The position numbers and the translations under genes were made by a program. This document shows, piece after piece, positions 1 through 8,920 of a stretch of DNA of 64,000 nt (its first letter is position 1; each line of letters starts with the position of its first letter). The notes beneath the pieces were generated by a model. That model was given only the letters and a program-made list of their open reading frames with translations. It made no database searches and was not told where the DNA came from. Source of the DNA: Fulvimarina pelagi HTCC2506 (GTDB lineage Bacteria > Pseudomonadota > Alphaproteobacteria > Rhizobiales > Rhizobiaceae); NCBI RefSeq assembly GCF_000153705.1, contig NZ_DS022272.1:2678798-2742797 (forward strand). Direction: 5' to 3'.

Positions 1-788
1 CCGCGGACGGCGAACATTGGCTTCTCCTCAACGCCTCCCCTGATCTTCGTCAACAGATCATGCATGTCGACGCAATGCGACCGAGTCAAACGACAATGGC
101 TCGCGAAGGGGCCAAGCGTTCCTCTCCTATCGCGTCCGTTCTCATCACCAATGGCGACGTCGACCATACTGCAGGGCTGCTGACACTTCGCGAAAAACAG
201 AATTTCGAGCTGCATGCGACGGGCGGAGTGCACGATATAATCGCCGCTAATCCCGTGTTCCATGTTCTTGATCCGAACCATGTGACAAAGCGAAAAGTCG
301 GAGTCGGCGAGCCATTCAAACCGGTTCCCGGATTGACTGCCGAGCTCTTCTCGGTTCCCGGCAAGGTGCCCCTCTACCTCGAAACGGAAACGGTCGACGT
401 CGGTGAAGAAAGCGAAATGACCGTTGGCGTCAAACTGACCGCGCATGGCAAGACGCTGTTCTACATTCCGGGCTGTGCCCACATACCCGACAGTCTAAAG
501 GCTCGTATCGCGGAAGCGGACGCCCTTCTGTTCGACGGCACGATCTTCGTCGACGAAGAAATGAAGAATGCCGGTGTCGGCGAAAAGACCGGTCGGCGCA
601 TGGGGCATATGCCGATCTCCGGCGAAGGCGGTAGCTTGAACGCGTTCGACGGTGCAAAGATCAAGCAGCGGGTCTATATTCACATCAATAACACCAATCC
701 GATCTGGATCGACGGTTCGGAGGAGAAAAAGACAGTCGAAGCGGCCGGTTGGCAGGTCGCCTATGATGGGATGGACCTCAGCTTATGA
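1..788 (+). CDS. pqqB: PqqB, PQQ biosynthesis protein B (5' truncated)
   Basis: This is the C-terminal part of PqqB, a metallo-beta-lactamase-fold protein of pyrroloquinoline quinone synthesis. In known systems it is thought to hydroxylate the tyrosine of the PqqA-derived intermediate. The frame is open from base 3 and reads through WLLLNASPDLRQQ before the first ATG at base 60, so the gene begins upstream of the window and that ATG is internal. About 261 of an expected roughly 300 residues are visible. The metal-site motif NGDVDHTAGL of the fold is present, as is the conserved C-terminal HMPISGEGG. The stop overlaps the pqqC start in an ATGA, which indicates translational coupling. The identification is secure from the motifs and from the pqqC, pqqD and pqqE neighbours. 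A pqqA gene, if present, lies outside the window. Confidence 0.95.
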   Translation, partial: ADGEHWLLLNASPDLRQQIMHVDAMRPSQTTMAREGAKRSSPIASVLITNGDVDHTAGLLTLREKQNFELHATGGVHDIIAANPVFHVLDPNHVTKRKVGVGEPFKPVPGLTAELFSVPGKVPLYLETETVDVGEESEMTVGVKLTAHGKTLFYIPGCAHIPDSLKARIAEADALLFDGTIFVDEEMKNAGVGEKTGRRMGHMPISGEGGSLNAFDGAKIKQRVYIHINNTNPIWIDGSEEKKTVEAAGWQVAYDGMDLSL

Positions 789-1549
789 TGGACATGATGT
801 CTAGGTCGGATCTCGAAGCTGCGCTTCGCGAAATCGGCAAGACCCGTTACCACTCCAATCATCCCTTTCAGATGATGCTGCAGGAGGGCCGCTTGTCGCG
901 CGATCAGGTACAGGCCTGGGCGCTCAATCGGTATTACTATCAGTCGATGATACCGGTGAAGGACAGCTTTATCCTCGCCCGTCTCGGCACCGTGGAGATG
1001 CGCCAGGAATGGCGCGAGCGCATCATCGATCACGACGGGTCTCCAGAAGAGCGCGGCGGCATCGTGAAATGGGTCGCGCTGACCGACGGCGTTGGCCTTG
1101 ACCGTGACTACGTGATGTCAGGGGAAGGCATTCTGCCAGGTACGCGCTTTGCGGTAGATGCCTATGTGCATTTCGTGCGCGAGCGCAGTTTGCTCGAAGC
1201 GATCGCCTCGTCGCTGACCGAACTCTTCTCGCCGAACGTGATCGGCATCCGAACCAAGGGAATGTTGGAGCATTACGACTTCATCTCGCGCGAGACGCTC
1301 GCCTATTTCGACAAACGCCCGGTACAGGCGAAGCGCGACTCGGACTTTGCGCTGAACTACTGCCTCGAAAACGCGACGACGCCGAAGGAGCAACTGGCGG
1401 TGATCGACGCGCTGAAATTCAAGTGTCAGGTGCTCTGGGCCCAACTCGACGCGCTGATGCATGCCTATGTCGAGCCGGGGAACTTGCCGTTCGACGCCTG
1501 GAAGCCCGGCACGATGCTCGCTTCACAGCCAAGTCAGGCTGCGGAATGA
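785..1549 (+). CDS. pqqC: PqqC, pyrroloquinoline-quinone synthase
   Basis: PqqC is the cofactor-free oxidase of the last step, closing the ring and oxidising the intermediate to PQQ in the cytoplasm. The 254-residue product has the usual family length. Typical helical-bundle motifs are visible: YHSNHPFQ near residue 22, NRYYYQSMIPVKDS near residues 48-61 and RIIDHDG near residue 80. The ATG at 785 overlaps the pqqB stop by four bases, and the stop overlaps the pqqD start by four bases, so B, C and D are almost certainly co-translated. Nothing looks truncated. Confidence 0.97.
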   Translation: MMDMMSRSDLEAALREIGKTRYHSNHPFQMMLQEGRLSRDQVQAWALNRYYYQSMIPVKDSFILARLGTVEMRQEWRERIIDHDGSPEERGGIVKWVALTDGVGLDRDYVMSGEGILPGTRFAVDAYVHFVRERSLLEAIASSLTELFSPNVIGIRTKGMLEHYDFISRETLAYFDKRPVQAKRDSDFALNYCLENATTPKEQLAVIDALKFKCQVLWAQLDALMHAYVEPGNLPFDAWKPGTMLASQPSQAAE

Positions 1550-1824
1550 GCGATCTTGGCGACGATACGGTTCCGAAGCTGCCGCACGGCGTGAAGTTTC
1601 GCGAGGACAAGGCCCGGGGCGGCTACATTCTCGTCGGGCCAGAGCGCATCTACAATATCGACGGTGTTTCGGTAGAGATCCTGAAACGGGTCGACGGGGC
1701 GGCGAGCATTCAAAGGATCGTGGCCGATCTCGCCACGGTGTTCACCGCCGAAGAGGCGGTGATCCGGCCGGACGTGGAAGCGTTCCTGATCGATTTGCGC
1801 GACAAGCAGATGGTTGTGTTGTAG
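1546..1824 (+). CDS. pqqD: PqqD, PqqA-binding chaperone
   Basis: PqqD is a small RiPP-recognition-element protein that binds the precursor peptide PqqA and presents it to the radical SAM enzyme PqqE. I chose the ATG at 1546, inside the ATGA overlap with pqqC. The longer frame upstream lies inside pqqC in another phase and is not credible. The 92-residue product, beginning MSDLGDDTVPKLPHGVKFR, has the family length and the expected winged-helix pattern (GYILVGPERIYNID, then a C-terminal helix ending in IDLRDKQMVVL). The gene ends 292 bases before pqqE, a gap not seen between the other pqq genes. Confidence 0.93.
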   Translation: MSDLGDDTVPKLPHGVKFREDKARGGYILVGPERIYNIDGVSVEILKRVDGAASIQRIVADLATVFTAEEAVIRPDVEAFLIDLRDKQMVVL

Positions 1825-1930
1825 TCCCGGCCCCGCAATTCGTGGGCGCCTTCTCGAGGATTCAGAGCGGACCGGCGGCTGACGCGGCTTATGGAGCGGA
1901 TTACGAAGCTCTGGAGAGGACGAGAATTCT

Positions 1931-1964
1931 CTGGATGCTCGGGACGGAGCCCGAGCATGACGAT
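1931..1964. repeat. REP-like palindromic element, copy 1
   Basis: A 34-base element lies in the pqqD-pqqE gap. Its stem ATGCTCGGG (1935-1943) pairs perfectly with CCCGAGCAT (1950-1958) around the loop ACGGAG, followed by GACGAT. The same architecture recurs at 19208-19241 (29 of 34 bases identical) and, inverted, near 19122-19152, with compensatory stem substitutions. It resembles the interspersed palindromes common in alphaproteobacterial intergenic DNA. Confidence 0.75.
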
Positions 1965-2116
1965 CCGCGTGGAACTTGCCCGACAAGGCCAAAGCCAACG
2001 GCCAAAGATGCGGCTTGAACTCGCGCGGCGGCAATCGGCAACTATAAGCTACGATACGGGCTGCCGAGCGCGGCGAGAGAATACGCGACAGGCCCGGTGA
2101 CGCACGGAGGAAAAAG

Positions 2117-3256
2117 ATGAGTGAGACCCTACTCGACGAGCGCCCGCAGGCGAATGCGAAGCCGAAGCCGCAGCCGCCGATCGGTCTTCTTGCCGAACTT
2201 ACCCATCGCTGTCCGTTGCGCTGCACATACTGCTCGAACCCGATCGAGCTCGAAAGCCGCTCGGCCGAACTCGACACCGAAACCTGGAAGCGCGTGTTTT
2301 CGCAGGCGGCCGAACTGGGCGTCATCCACCTCCACCTTTCAGGCGGCGAACCGTGCGCACGCAAGGACATCGTCGAACTGACGCGGCACGCTGCGGAGGT
2401 CGGTCTTTACACGAACCTCATCACCTCCGGTGTCGGCGTTAAAGAGAGCCAACTCGATGCGCTGCTCGAAGCCGGTTGCGATCACATTCAGCTCTCCATG
2501 CAGGGTGCGGACGAGGAGATCACGGTCGCCGTTGCTGGCATGAAGGGTGCGTTCGAGCGCAAGCAAGCTTTCGCCAAGCAGGTTGTCGATCGCGGCTTCC
2601 CGCTGACGCTCAACTCGGTGATCCATCGCCAGAACATCCACCAAGTCCCGACGATGATCGAGAAGGCCGTGGAGTTCGGGGCGAAACGCATCGAGATCGC
2701 CCACACCCAGTATTACGGCTGGGCGCTGAAGAACCGCGCGCACCTGATGCCGACCAAGGCGGATGTCGACAAGACGATCGAGCAGGTGGAGGAAGCGCGC
2801 GAGCGATTGAAGGGCACTCTCGTCATCGACGCGGTGTTCCCCGACTATTACGCGAAATATCCAAAGCTCTGTAATGGCGGTTGGGGCGCGCGAACGTTCT
2901 CCGTCACGCCGTCGGGCAAGGTGCTGCCCTGCCATGCGGCCGAGACGATCGAGCACCTGGAGTTCTGGTCGGTGAGCGATCACGACCTCGCAGACGTCTG
3001 GTACAATGGCCCAGCTTTCGAGGCTTATCGCGGCACAGACTGGATGCAGGAGCCCTGCCGTTCCTGCGAGCGTAAGCATATCGATTTCGGCGGCTGCCGC
3101 TGCCAGGCGCTAGCGCTTGTCGGCGATGCTGCCGCGACTGACCCGGCCTGCGTGAAATCTCCGCACCACGATCGGATCGGCGACCTCGCGCGCTCCGAAT
3201 CCGCTTACGTGCCGGATCCCACAAAGGTGAGCTACCGGCTGATTGGCGCGGCTTGA
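2117..3256 (+). CDS. pqqE: PqqE, PqqA peptide cyclase (radical SAM)
   Basis: PqqE is the radical SAM/SPASM enzyme that joins the glutamate and tyrosine side chains of PqqA. The 379-residue product carries the SAM cluster motif at Cys32, Cys36 and Cys39 (CPLRCTYC), then [14 protein letters not shown]. The SPASM cysteines follow in the last third: [29 protein letters not shown] and GGCRCQA. The start is fixed by a strong GGAGGAAAAAG ribosome binding site just before the ATG. A 292-base gap with a palindromic repeat separates it from pqqD, so it may be translated independently and could be separately transcribed. A short hairpin follows the stop. Confidence 0.96.
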   Translation: MSETLLDERPQANAKPKPQPPIGLLAELTHRCPLRCTYCSNPIELESRSAELDTETWKRVFSQAAELGVIHLHLSGGEPCARKDIVELTRHAAEVGLYTNLITSGVGVKESQLDALLEAGCDHIQLSMQGADEEITVAVAGMKGAFERKQAFAKQVVDRGFPLTLNSVIHRQNIHQVPTMIEKAVEFGAKRIEIAHTQYYGWALKNRAHLMPTKADVDKTIEQVEEARERLKGTLVIDAVFPDYYAKYPKLCNGGWGARTFSVTPSGKVLPCHAAETIEHLEFWSVSDHDLADVWYNGPAFEAYRGTDWMQEPCRSCERKHIDFGGCRCQALALVGDAAATDPACVKSPHHDRIGDLARSESAYVPDPTKVSYRLIGAA

Positions 3257-3269
3257 TACGGAGCATTGC

Positions 3270-3291
3270 AAGCCTGCACCGCGGGCTTTTG
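3270..3291 (+). terminator. Probable rho-independent terminator after pqqE
   Basis: AGCCTGC (3271-3277), a three-base loop and GCGGGCT (3281-3287, one G-T pair) are followed by TTTT. It sits about 15 bases after the pqqE stop, as expected for the end of the pqq operon. Confidence 0.55.
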
Positions 3292-3370
3292 CTCTCGGCT
3301 ACCGTCAGGGCTGACCAGAGTTGGGCTTGCCTGGATCAGAAATGAGGAAGGGTTTGGAGAGCGGTTCCCC

Positions 3371-4252
3371 TCACCCGCGCGTCCGGCTCATCCCTTCGCT
3401 CGCGGGCGTATAGTTCGCATCCAGCTGGGCTGCGCGCGAATATGAGCGGAAGGCTTTCTGGCGGTCTCCCTGCCGCTCCAAAAGCACAGCCTGATTGACC
3501 CAGTACTCGGCTTTGGTCTGGTCGAGCTTCAGGGCCGCCTGGAAGTCGGCGGCAGCGTTCTCGATGTCGTTGAGGGCAAGGTACGAGACGCCACGCCCGG
3601 AATAGGGCTCGGCGGCGGTCGACTGCAGCGAGATCGCCTTGGAAAAATCCTCGATCGCTTGGCTGTGCTGGCCGTCGATCTGATAAAGCAGACCGCGATT
3701 GTGGTAGGCGCGCGGATCGGTTGTGTTGAGATCGATCGCGCGCTGGAAGTCGACGAGGGCTTCCCGGTTTCTGCCGGCGAGGCGATAGATATTGCCCCGA
3801 CCAATATAGGCAGAGGTGTAGTTCGGGTTGATCTGAAGAGCGCGATTGTAGTCTTCGACAGCCTTCAGGCGCTCGCCGGTCTGCCGATAAATAAGCGCAC
3901 GATTGGCATAGGCCTGATGGAAGTTCGGATCGAGCGAAATCGCGGTCGTGAAGTCTTGGATTGCCGCCTCGTTCTGGCCGGATCGACCGTAAGCCGTGCC
4001 GCGCACATTGTAGGCTTCCGGATCCTGAGGATTGGCGTTCACAGTCTGGGTCAGCGAGGAGATGTTCTGGTCGAGGCCCTGATTGGCGTCGAGCGCTATC
4101 GCATTCACCATCGGCTCGCTGCCGGTCTGGCAGCCGGACAGGATTGCAACCGCGACGAGAACGGCGAAAGCCGGTTTGAAGGCGATGTGGGGACGGCGGG
4201 CGATGACGGGCTTCACCTTCACGGGACGAACAGGCTCCGGATGAATTTGCAT
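3371..4252 (-). CDS. Tetratricopeptide-repeat lipoprotein
   Basis: The product is 293 residues. A basic, proline-rich N-terminus leads into a hydrophobic stretch (AFAVLVAVAILSGC) ending in a lipobox with Cys41, so it is probably exported and lipid-anchored. From about residue 70 onward there are around six TPR units at 34-residue spacing, such as PEAYNVRGTAYGRSGQNEAA and FHQAYANRALIYRQTGERL, which normally mediate protein contacts. The general layout recalls NlpI-type lipoproteins, but I cannot assign the name. It lies downstream of rpsU on the same strand, with a terminator hairpin in between. This rpsU-TPR pairing is common in rhizobia. The exact partner is unknown. Confidence 0.8.
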   Translation of the reverse strand: MQIHPEPVRPVKVKPVIARRPHIAFKPAFAVLVAVAILSGCQTGSEPMVNAIALDANQGLDQNISSLTQTVNANPQDPEAYNVRGTAYGRSGQNEAAIQDFTTAISLDPNFHQAYANRALIYRQTGERLKAVEDYNRALQINPNYTSAYIGRGNIYRLAGRNREALVDFQRAIDLNTTDPRAYHNRGLLYQIDGQHSQAIEDFSKAISLQSTAAEPYSGRGVSYLALNDIENAAADFQAALKLDQTKAEYWVNQAVLLERQGDRQKAFRSYSRAAQLDANYTPASEGMSRTRG

Positions 4253-4355
4253 GTTGAATCAGGCCCGTGTCCTAAACGGCGAAGGCGCCGAATTGGAGAC
4301 CCGCACGCCGATCGGTCCTATCAGGGGTACGAGTGTGGCACCGATGCAACGCGAA

Positions 4356-4389
4356 AAGCACCAGTCGATCAGGCGATCGACTGGTGCTT
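4356..4389 (-). terminator. Strong hairpin terminator for rpsU
   Basis: A perfect 15-bp stem, AAGCACCAGTCGATC (4356-4370) with GATCGACTGGTGCTT (4375-4389), encloses a four-base loop. On the minus strand it is followed by TTCGC. It lies 34 bases beyond the rpsU stop. The T-run is short, but the stem is very stable. Confidence 0.75.
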
Positions 4390-4422
4390 ATACATTTCGA
4401 TGCTGATATGAGCCGAAGGGAC

Positions 4423-4644
4423 CTAGCGGCTGCGACCGGGCAGAACGCCCTCGCGCTGGGCCTGCTTGCGAGCCAGCTTGCGGGCGCGGCGGACGCCCTC
4501 GGCCTTTTCGCGAACGCGCTTTTCAGACGGCTTTTCGTAAAAGCTACGCTGCTTCATTTCGCGGAAAACGCCCTCGCGCTGAAGCTTCTTCTTGAGAGCA
4601 CGCAGGGCTTGCTCGACATTGTTGTCTCGGACGATGATCTGCAA
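4423..4644 (-). CDS. rpsU: 30S ribosomal protein bS21
   Basis: Small basic ribosomal protein bS21 of the 30S subunit, which helps mRNA selection at initiation. The core is typical: [19 protein letters not shown], then [18 protein letters not shown] and a C-terminus rich in Arg and Lys. Family proteins start directly at M-Q-x-x-V-R-D-N-N. Here the codon at that position is TTG (4644 to 4642 on the minus strand), giving 73 residues. A GTG twelve codons upstream at 4680 ([12 protein letters not shown]) is the alternative, and it has no better ribosome binding site. I prefer the TTG because the extra residues are not part of the family. Confidence 0.88.
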   Translation of the reverse strand: MQIIVRDNNVEQALRALKKKLQREGVFREMKQRSFYEKPSEKRVREKAEGVRRARKLARKQAQREGVLPGRSR

Positions 4645-4868
4645 GAACGGTTCCGCCAGTTTCTCTTTATAGGATGTCACCTGGACGGTCGCTCTTAGCC
4701 GATGACGCCCAGTTCGATTTAGGTCGCGGGCCCTTAGCAGATCGAATCGCCTTTGTCGAGATTGCCCGTGAAACCCCGCACCTCACTGGCAGAAAGGCAG
4801 ATGCTCCGTATGGCGGGTCCTGATCAACTCCAAAAGCCGCAGTCAAAATACGCACAGAAGCCTTGATA

Positions 4869-4920
4869 ATGAACGTACAGCTCAAGGCAGCAGGCTATAT
4901 GGCCTGTACGTCACGTTCAT
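4869..4920. promoter_or_regulatory. Large inverted repeat between rpsU and the next gene
   Basis: ATGAACGTACAG (4869-4880) is mirrored by CTGTACGT and ACGTTCAT across 4904-4920, with a single extra C, around a loop of about 23 bases. The loop holds a second pairing option (CAGGC with GCCTG). The element lies 50 bases before the membrane protein gene and about 225 bases upstream of rpsU. It could be an operator or a transcribed hairpin. I recognise no named regulator site. Confidence 0.4.
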
Positions 4921-4972
4921 CTTGGTGCTATCCCCGCTCTCTGAGCGGGTCGAGAGTGCGGGGACGCAACGC

Positions 4973-5875
4973 ATGGCAACGGGCGAATATCGCAGGGAAC
5001 GTTACACTGGCACGAGCGGCGGAGGACGTTCGCGCATGATCGCGTGGGGCGCAGTCATCGCCGGCGTCATTCTCGCCGTTGCGATCCAGCTCATGTTGGG
5101 GCTTCTCGGCCTTGGCTTGGGCTTCGGCGGCCTGCCGGGCACTGACCGCTCGGTCACGGCACTCGCGTCGGCGGCCGGGATCTACTCTCTGGTCGCAGCA
5201 CTTACCGGCCTGTTCGTCGGCGCCTTTGCGACATCGCGTTTCGCCGGTCTTTCGGAAAAGATCGATTCGATCCTGCATGGCCTCGTAACTTGGGCGGTCG
5301 CGACGCTACTCGTCGTCTTGGTGCTTGGCGGAACGGCATCGTCCGTTTTGGGCGGAGCCTTCGGTGCGGTCGGCGCCTCGGTGGAAGGCCTTTCGACGGC
5401 CGCGAGCAATCTCGCGATGCCTGTCAGCACAGGATCGAGCTTGCCCGCTAGTGTTGCAGCCGACCTCAGGGCGCTCGCGTTTGCCAATACAGAAGCCAGC
5501 ACGGGCACGGACACAGGCGACGAGCAGACAGACAACGCTGAAACCGCTCAGGCATCACCCGAGCCGACGAACGGGGTTGAGAATTTCTCGGCGATCGCCG
5601 CGGCATTGTCCGAAACGGCGAGTTCAAACGAGCGTCAGACGGCCGTCCAGGCGATCCAGCAGCTCGGCGGTCTTTCCGAAGCGGCCGCCGAACAACGCCT
5701 CGCTGGATATCAACAGTCATTCGACGAGATGGCGCGCTCCGCTCGGCAAGCGGCAGACGATGCCGCGCGATCTGTGGCGGCTGCTTCGTTCTCGGCCTTC
5801 GTCGCGCTGCTTCTTGGAGCGATCGTCAGCATTCTCGGCGGCTTCCTCGGACGCTCGCGAGGCGAACGGATCTGA
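4973..5875 (+). CDS. PhnA-like integral membrane protein, function unknown
   Basis: The 300-residue product starts MATGEYRRERYTGTSGGGRSR, a cytoplasmic basic stretch. Three hydrophobic segments follow, at about residues 23-50, 60-85 and 105-130, rich in Gly, Ala and Leu. Next comes a long polar central region of about 140 residues with Ala, Ser, Thr and Glu. A last membrane segment near the C-terminus (ASFSAFVALLLGAIVSILGG) ends in basic residues. Similar rhizobial proteins are labelled PhnA-like, a name I take to be historical; there is no phosphonate enzyme motif. I chose the ATG at 4973. A longer reading from TTG at 4922 would add an unlikely polar tail. It is convergent with the DUF2254 gene 22 bases away. 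Confidence 0.6.
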   Translation: MATGEYRRERYTGTSGGGRSRMIAWGAVIAGVILAVAIQLMLGLLGLGLGFGGLPGTDRSVTALASAAGIYSLVAALTGLFVGAFATSRFAGLSEKIDSILHGLVTWAVATLLVVLVLGGTASSVLGGAFGAVGASVEGLSTAASNLAMPVSTGSSLPASVAADLRALAFANTEASTGTDTGDEQTDNAETAQASPEPTNGVENFSAIAAALSETASSNERQTAVQAIQQLGGLSEAAAEQRLAGYQQSFDEMARSARQAADDAARSVAAASFSAFVALLLGAIVSILGGFLGRSRGERI

Positions 5876-5897
5876 GCACATCGCGATAGACGCCTCT

Positions 5898-7301
5898 TCA
5901 CTCAATCGAGCGCACGTTCCGACGAGACCTGTGCCGAGGGTGACGCTCGCGCGCATCGAAGCTGGCGGCCTCCATTTCGACCGCTTCGAGGCTGGCGTCC
6001 GTCAGCGCCTTCCGGGCAAGGATTAGAAGCTTTGCTTTTTGCTCGCGTAGCGCGACAATCTCGTTTTCCCGCTCGGCGACCGACAGGAGATCGCCGAGTG
6101 CTTTCAAGAAGTGCACTGCGGCAATGCGGTCGGTCGCAGCGTATTGGCTGAGGTTTCCGAAACCCTGCTCGAGATAGCCCGCAAAGTCGACGGACGGTGC
6201 GACAAGCCGCAACTTGCCGTCCCCATCCGTCCTAAGCGGATCGACCTGATCACGGCCGACGAAGGACGAATAGGCAGCGCTCAGCCAATCCATGCAGGTT
6301 GTGGCCGTGAAGGGATCGTTGACGCCCGGCGAAAGAGCCCGCGCGGCGATTTCCACCAGTTCATCGATGAGGAAGAATAGATCCTGGGAGGGACTTCGCA
6401 TATTGCCGAGCGCGAGCGCGGAGTGCAGCGTATCTCGCGCATCGTCGGTAAGGCGTTCGGCCGGCCAGACATCGAAGATGTAGGTGCCGGGATGCACGAA
6501 CGTGCCGGGGCGGCAGTTCAGCCTGATGATGATATCGTGTTTCCGCGCCGCTTCCGTCAGCGTCTCGTGGTCAAGGACTTGAAGATATCCGGCCGCTCGG
6601 GCCCGCACTTCGGCATAGGCGGGCGGATCTGCGATCTCGCTACCGGAGCGAAAGCAATCCGGAACTTGCCACAGGATGTTTTCACGTTCGTCCTCAGCTG
6701 CCGGATACCCAACCTTCTGCGGAAACATCGTATCGATGCGGGCGGTCAGTGACTGACCGATCCCGGCGATCACGTTCGAGATATGGATGTTCGAGGGAAC
6801 GTGGTGGATAAAGAAGATCAAGACGCCAATGGAGGCGATAGCGAGCGCGATTGCACCGTAAACCGCCAGGTTCGGCACGAACATCGTCGAGAAAGCATCT
6901 TCTTCCGATCCGTTGCGGACCGAGCGCAGTACGAGAATGCTGTAGACGAAGGTCGCGACAAAGGTGCCGAGGGTGATCTGGTTGCCGCGGTCGTTCATGA
7001 AATTGGTGAGGAGCCTCGGTCCGTAAGAACTGGAGGCAAAAACGACAGCGGCCATCGTCACGGAAAAGACGGTTCCGGCGACACCGATCATCGACCCGGC
7101 GATGGCGTTGAGGATCGATCGGGCTCCATCGGGCTGGGTCGCGTAAAAGAACGGATTATTGCCGAAGAAAGTCGACGGAATAACCGAGTCGAACTGCACC
7201 AGAGCTACCGCGAGCATGGCTGCGAGCGAGGCCATCATCGCCGGAAAGAACCAGTAGGAGGCCTTCAGCCTATCGTAGGTCTGGATAAGGAATGCACGCA
7301 T
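5898..7301 (-). CDS. DUF2254 family membrane protein
   Basis: The 467-residue product has the DUF2254 layout. Four hydrophobic helices lie in the first third: one near residues 15-37, one in the segment ILNAIAGSMIGVAGTVFSVTMAAVV, then TLGTFVATFVYSILVL and AVYGAIALAIASIGVLIFFI. A long soluble domain follows, with the conserved stretch ELVEIAARALSPGVNDPFTA. The biochemical role of the family is not known. It sits downstream of otsA on the same strand with a 148-base gap and converges with the preceding membrane protein gene. The ATG at 7301 opens directly at the first membrane helix. Confidence 0.85.
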   Translation of the reverse strand: MRAFLIQTYDRLKASYWFFPAMMASLAAMLAVALVQFDSVIPSTFFGNNPFFYATQPDGARSILNAIAGSMIGVAGTVFSVTMAAVVFASSSYGPRLLTNFMNDRGNQITLGTFVATFVYSILVLRSVRNGSEEDAFSTMFVPNLAVYGAIALAIASIGVLIFFIHHVPSNIHISNVIAGIGQSLTARIDTMFPQKVGYPAAEDERENILWQVPDCFRSGSEIADPPAYAEVRARAAGYLQVLDHETLTEAARKHDIIIRLNCRPGTFVHPGTYIFDVWPAERLTDDARDTLHSALALGNMRSPSQDLFFLIDELVEIAARALSPGVNDPFTATTCMDWLSAAYSSFVGRDQVDPLRTDGDGKLRLVAPSVDFAGYLEQGFGNLSQYAATDRIAAVHFLKALGDLLSVAERENEIVALREQKAKLLILARKALTDASLEAVEMEAASFDARERHPRHRSRRNVRSIE

Positions 7302-7449
7302 CGGCGGTCGGACTCAGGTTTGGGAAAAGGGTTTCTCGGCGACAACCTCTCGCTTTGTTTCGCGACCTTCGATCCGGGTGGCATTGCGATGAACGCCGGA
7401 AAGCGTGATCCGAGGCGCGCTGAACACTCCAATAGGAACGTTCACCGCA

Positions 7450-8895
7450 TTACGACGACGTCTGCGCTGCCGGTTCGTGGTGACTCGTTTCGAGCATGTC
7501 GATAAAGCTCTGGCACCAGCGCTGGGCCGTCCCGGTGAAAACCGCCTCACGCATCGCTTCCCAGCGGCGCTTACGCTCTTCGAGCGGCATGGTGAGCGCG
7601 CGCTGCATTGCGGCAGCCACGTCGTCGGTATTGTAGGGGTTGACGACGATGCAGCCACATTTGAGCTCGTCGAGTGCGCCCGCAAAGCGCGAGAGGATGA
7701 GAACGCCAGGATCTTCGGGGTCCTGCGCCGCGACGAACTCCTTGGCGACGAGGTTCATGCCGTCGCGTAACGGCGTAACGAGACAAACTCGCGCTGCGCG
7801 GTAGATCCCGGCGAGAGCCTTCCGCGTGAAACCACGTGTCATCATCTGCAGAGGCGTCCAGTCGAGGGTGGCGAAGCGTCCGTTGAGGTGCCCGGCGGTG
7901 CGTTCGAGCTCATCGCGTAGTTCGGCGTATGCATCGAGCTCGGAGCGCGAGAGCGGTGCGACCTGCAGGAAGATCGCGCTGCCACAGTTCTCGGGATAAT
8001 CCTCAAGCAAGCGTTCGAAGCCGTAGAAGCGTTCGAGCAGACCCTTGGAATAATCCATCCGGTCGACCCCGACGATGAGCTTGCGCTCGGCTCCCTCGCC
8101 ATCGCTGTTGCGCCGGTCACGCGTCATGGAGAGGAGCATTTCCTCGTGCTCTCCGGCCTCCGGCGAGACCGCAAAACGGGCATATCCCTCGGCATCGATG
8201 CCGATGGGAAAGGGTTTGGCGATGACAGTCCTGTCGCCGACTCGGACGCGGTCCTCATCGAGCTTCTCTCCCCCAAGCTCGCTGATGCAGAAGCTGACGA
8301 AGTTGCACCGGTCCGTATCGGTCTGGAAGCCGATGACGTCGTAGGCAAGCAGCGCACGCACGATGTCGTGGCTCGCCGGAAGGGCGGAAAAGACCTCCGG
8401 CGCGCAGAACGGAATATGCAGGAAATAGCCGAGCCGGCCCTTGTAGCCTGCCTGGCGCAACTCCGAGCCCATATAAAAGAAGTGATAGTCGTGCACCCAA
8501 ACGAGGTCGTTCTCTTTCAAGTGCGGCATCAAACGGACGGCGAAGCGATGGTTCACCTGCCGGTAGACCTTGTCAGAAACGCGGTCGAATTCGGCAAGAT
8601 CCAGCCGGTAGTGCAGCAGAGGCCATAGGGAGCGATTGGCGTAGTCGTAATAGAAACCCTGAAGCTCCTCCTGGCTCATGTCGATCGTGGTCATCTCCAC
8701 GTTCTCCTGAACCTCGGTTTTCGCTTCGCCTTGGGTGCCCTCCTTCGATGTCTCGCCGCTCCAACCGAACCACACGCCGCCGCGCCTCTTGAGGGCGTCG
8801 GACAGGCCGACCACGAGGCCGCCCGCCTGCCCTTCGTCGCTCAGCGGACCGACCCGGTTGGAGACTGCGACGAGACGCGGATTGCTATCAGCCAT
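7450..8895 (-). CDS. otsA: Alpha,alpha-trehalose-6-phosphate synthase
   Basis: OtsA makes trehalose 6-phosphate from UDP-glucose (or another nucleotide glucose) and glucose 6-phosphate, giving an osmotic and desiccation protectant with OtsB. This GT20 enzyme shows RLVAVSNRVGP at the N-terminus, QAGGLVVGL, RGGVWFGWSGE, LVWVHDYHFF, VGVDRMDYSKGL and the nucleotide-sugar motif RDGMNLVAKEFVAAQDP. I set the start at 8895 (MADSNPRL), which has a GAGGT site upstream and gives 481 residues, near the E. coli length. A 60-residue upstream extension would run back into otsB in another frame. The gene follows otsB by 25 bases, so the two form an otsBA operon. Confidence 0.95.
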   Translation of the reverse strand: MADSNPRLVAVSNRVGPLSDEGQAGGLVVGLSDALKRRGGVWFGWSGETSKEGTQGEAKTEVQENVEMTTIDMSQEELQGFYYDYANRSLWPLLHYRLDLAEFDRVSDKVYRQVNHRFAVRLMPHLKENDLVWVHDYHFFYMGSELRQAGYKGRLGYFLHIPFCAPEVFSALPASHDIVRALLAYDVIGFQTDTDRCNFVSFCISELGGEKLDEDRVRVGDRTVIAKPFPIGIDAEGYARFAVSPEAGEHEEMLLSMTRDRRNSDGEGAERKLIVGVDRMDYSKGLLERFYGFERLLEDYPENCGSAIFLQVAPLSRSELDAYAELRDELERTAGHLNGRFATLDWTPLQMMTRGFTRKALAGIYRAARVCLVTPLRDGMNLVAKEFVAAQDPEDPGVLILSRFAGALDELKCGCIVVNPYNTDDVAAAMQRALTMPLEERKRRWEAMREAVFTGTAQRWCQSFIDMLETSHHEPAAQTSS

Positions 8896-8920
8896 GGGAC
8901 TTGACCTCGTTTCTGCCTTT

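Noticed and set aside
3659-4411. 250-codon ORF on the plus strand opposite the TPR lipoprotein
   Set aside because: It runs through the rpsU terminator and has no motif; the TPR reading on the other strand is convincing.
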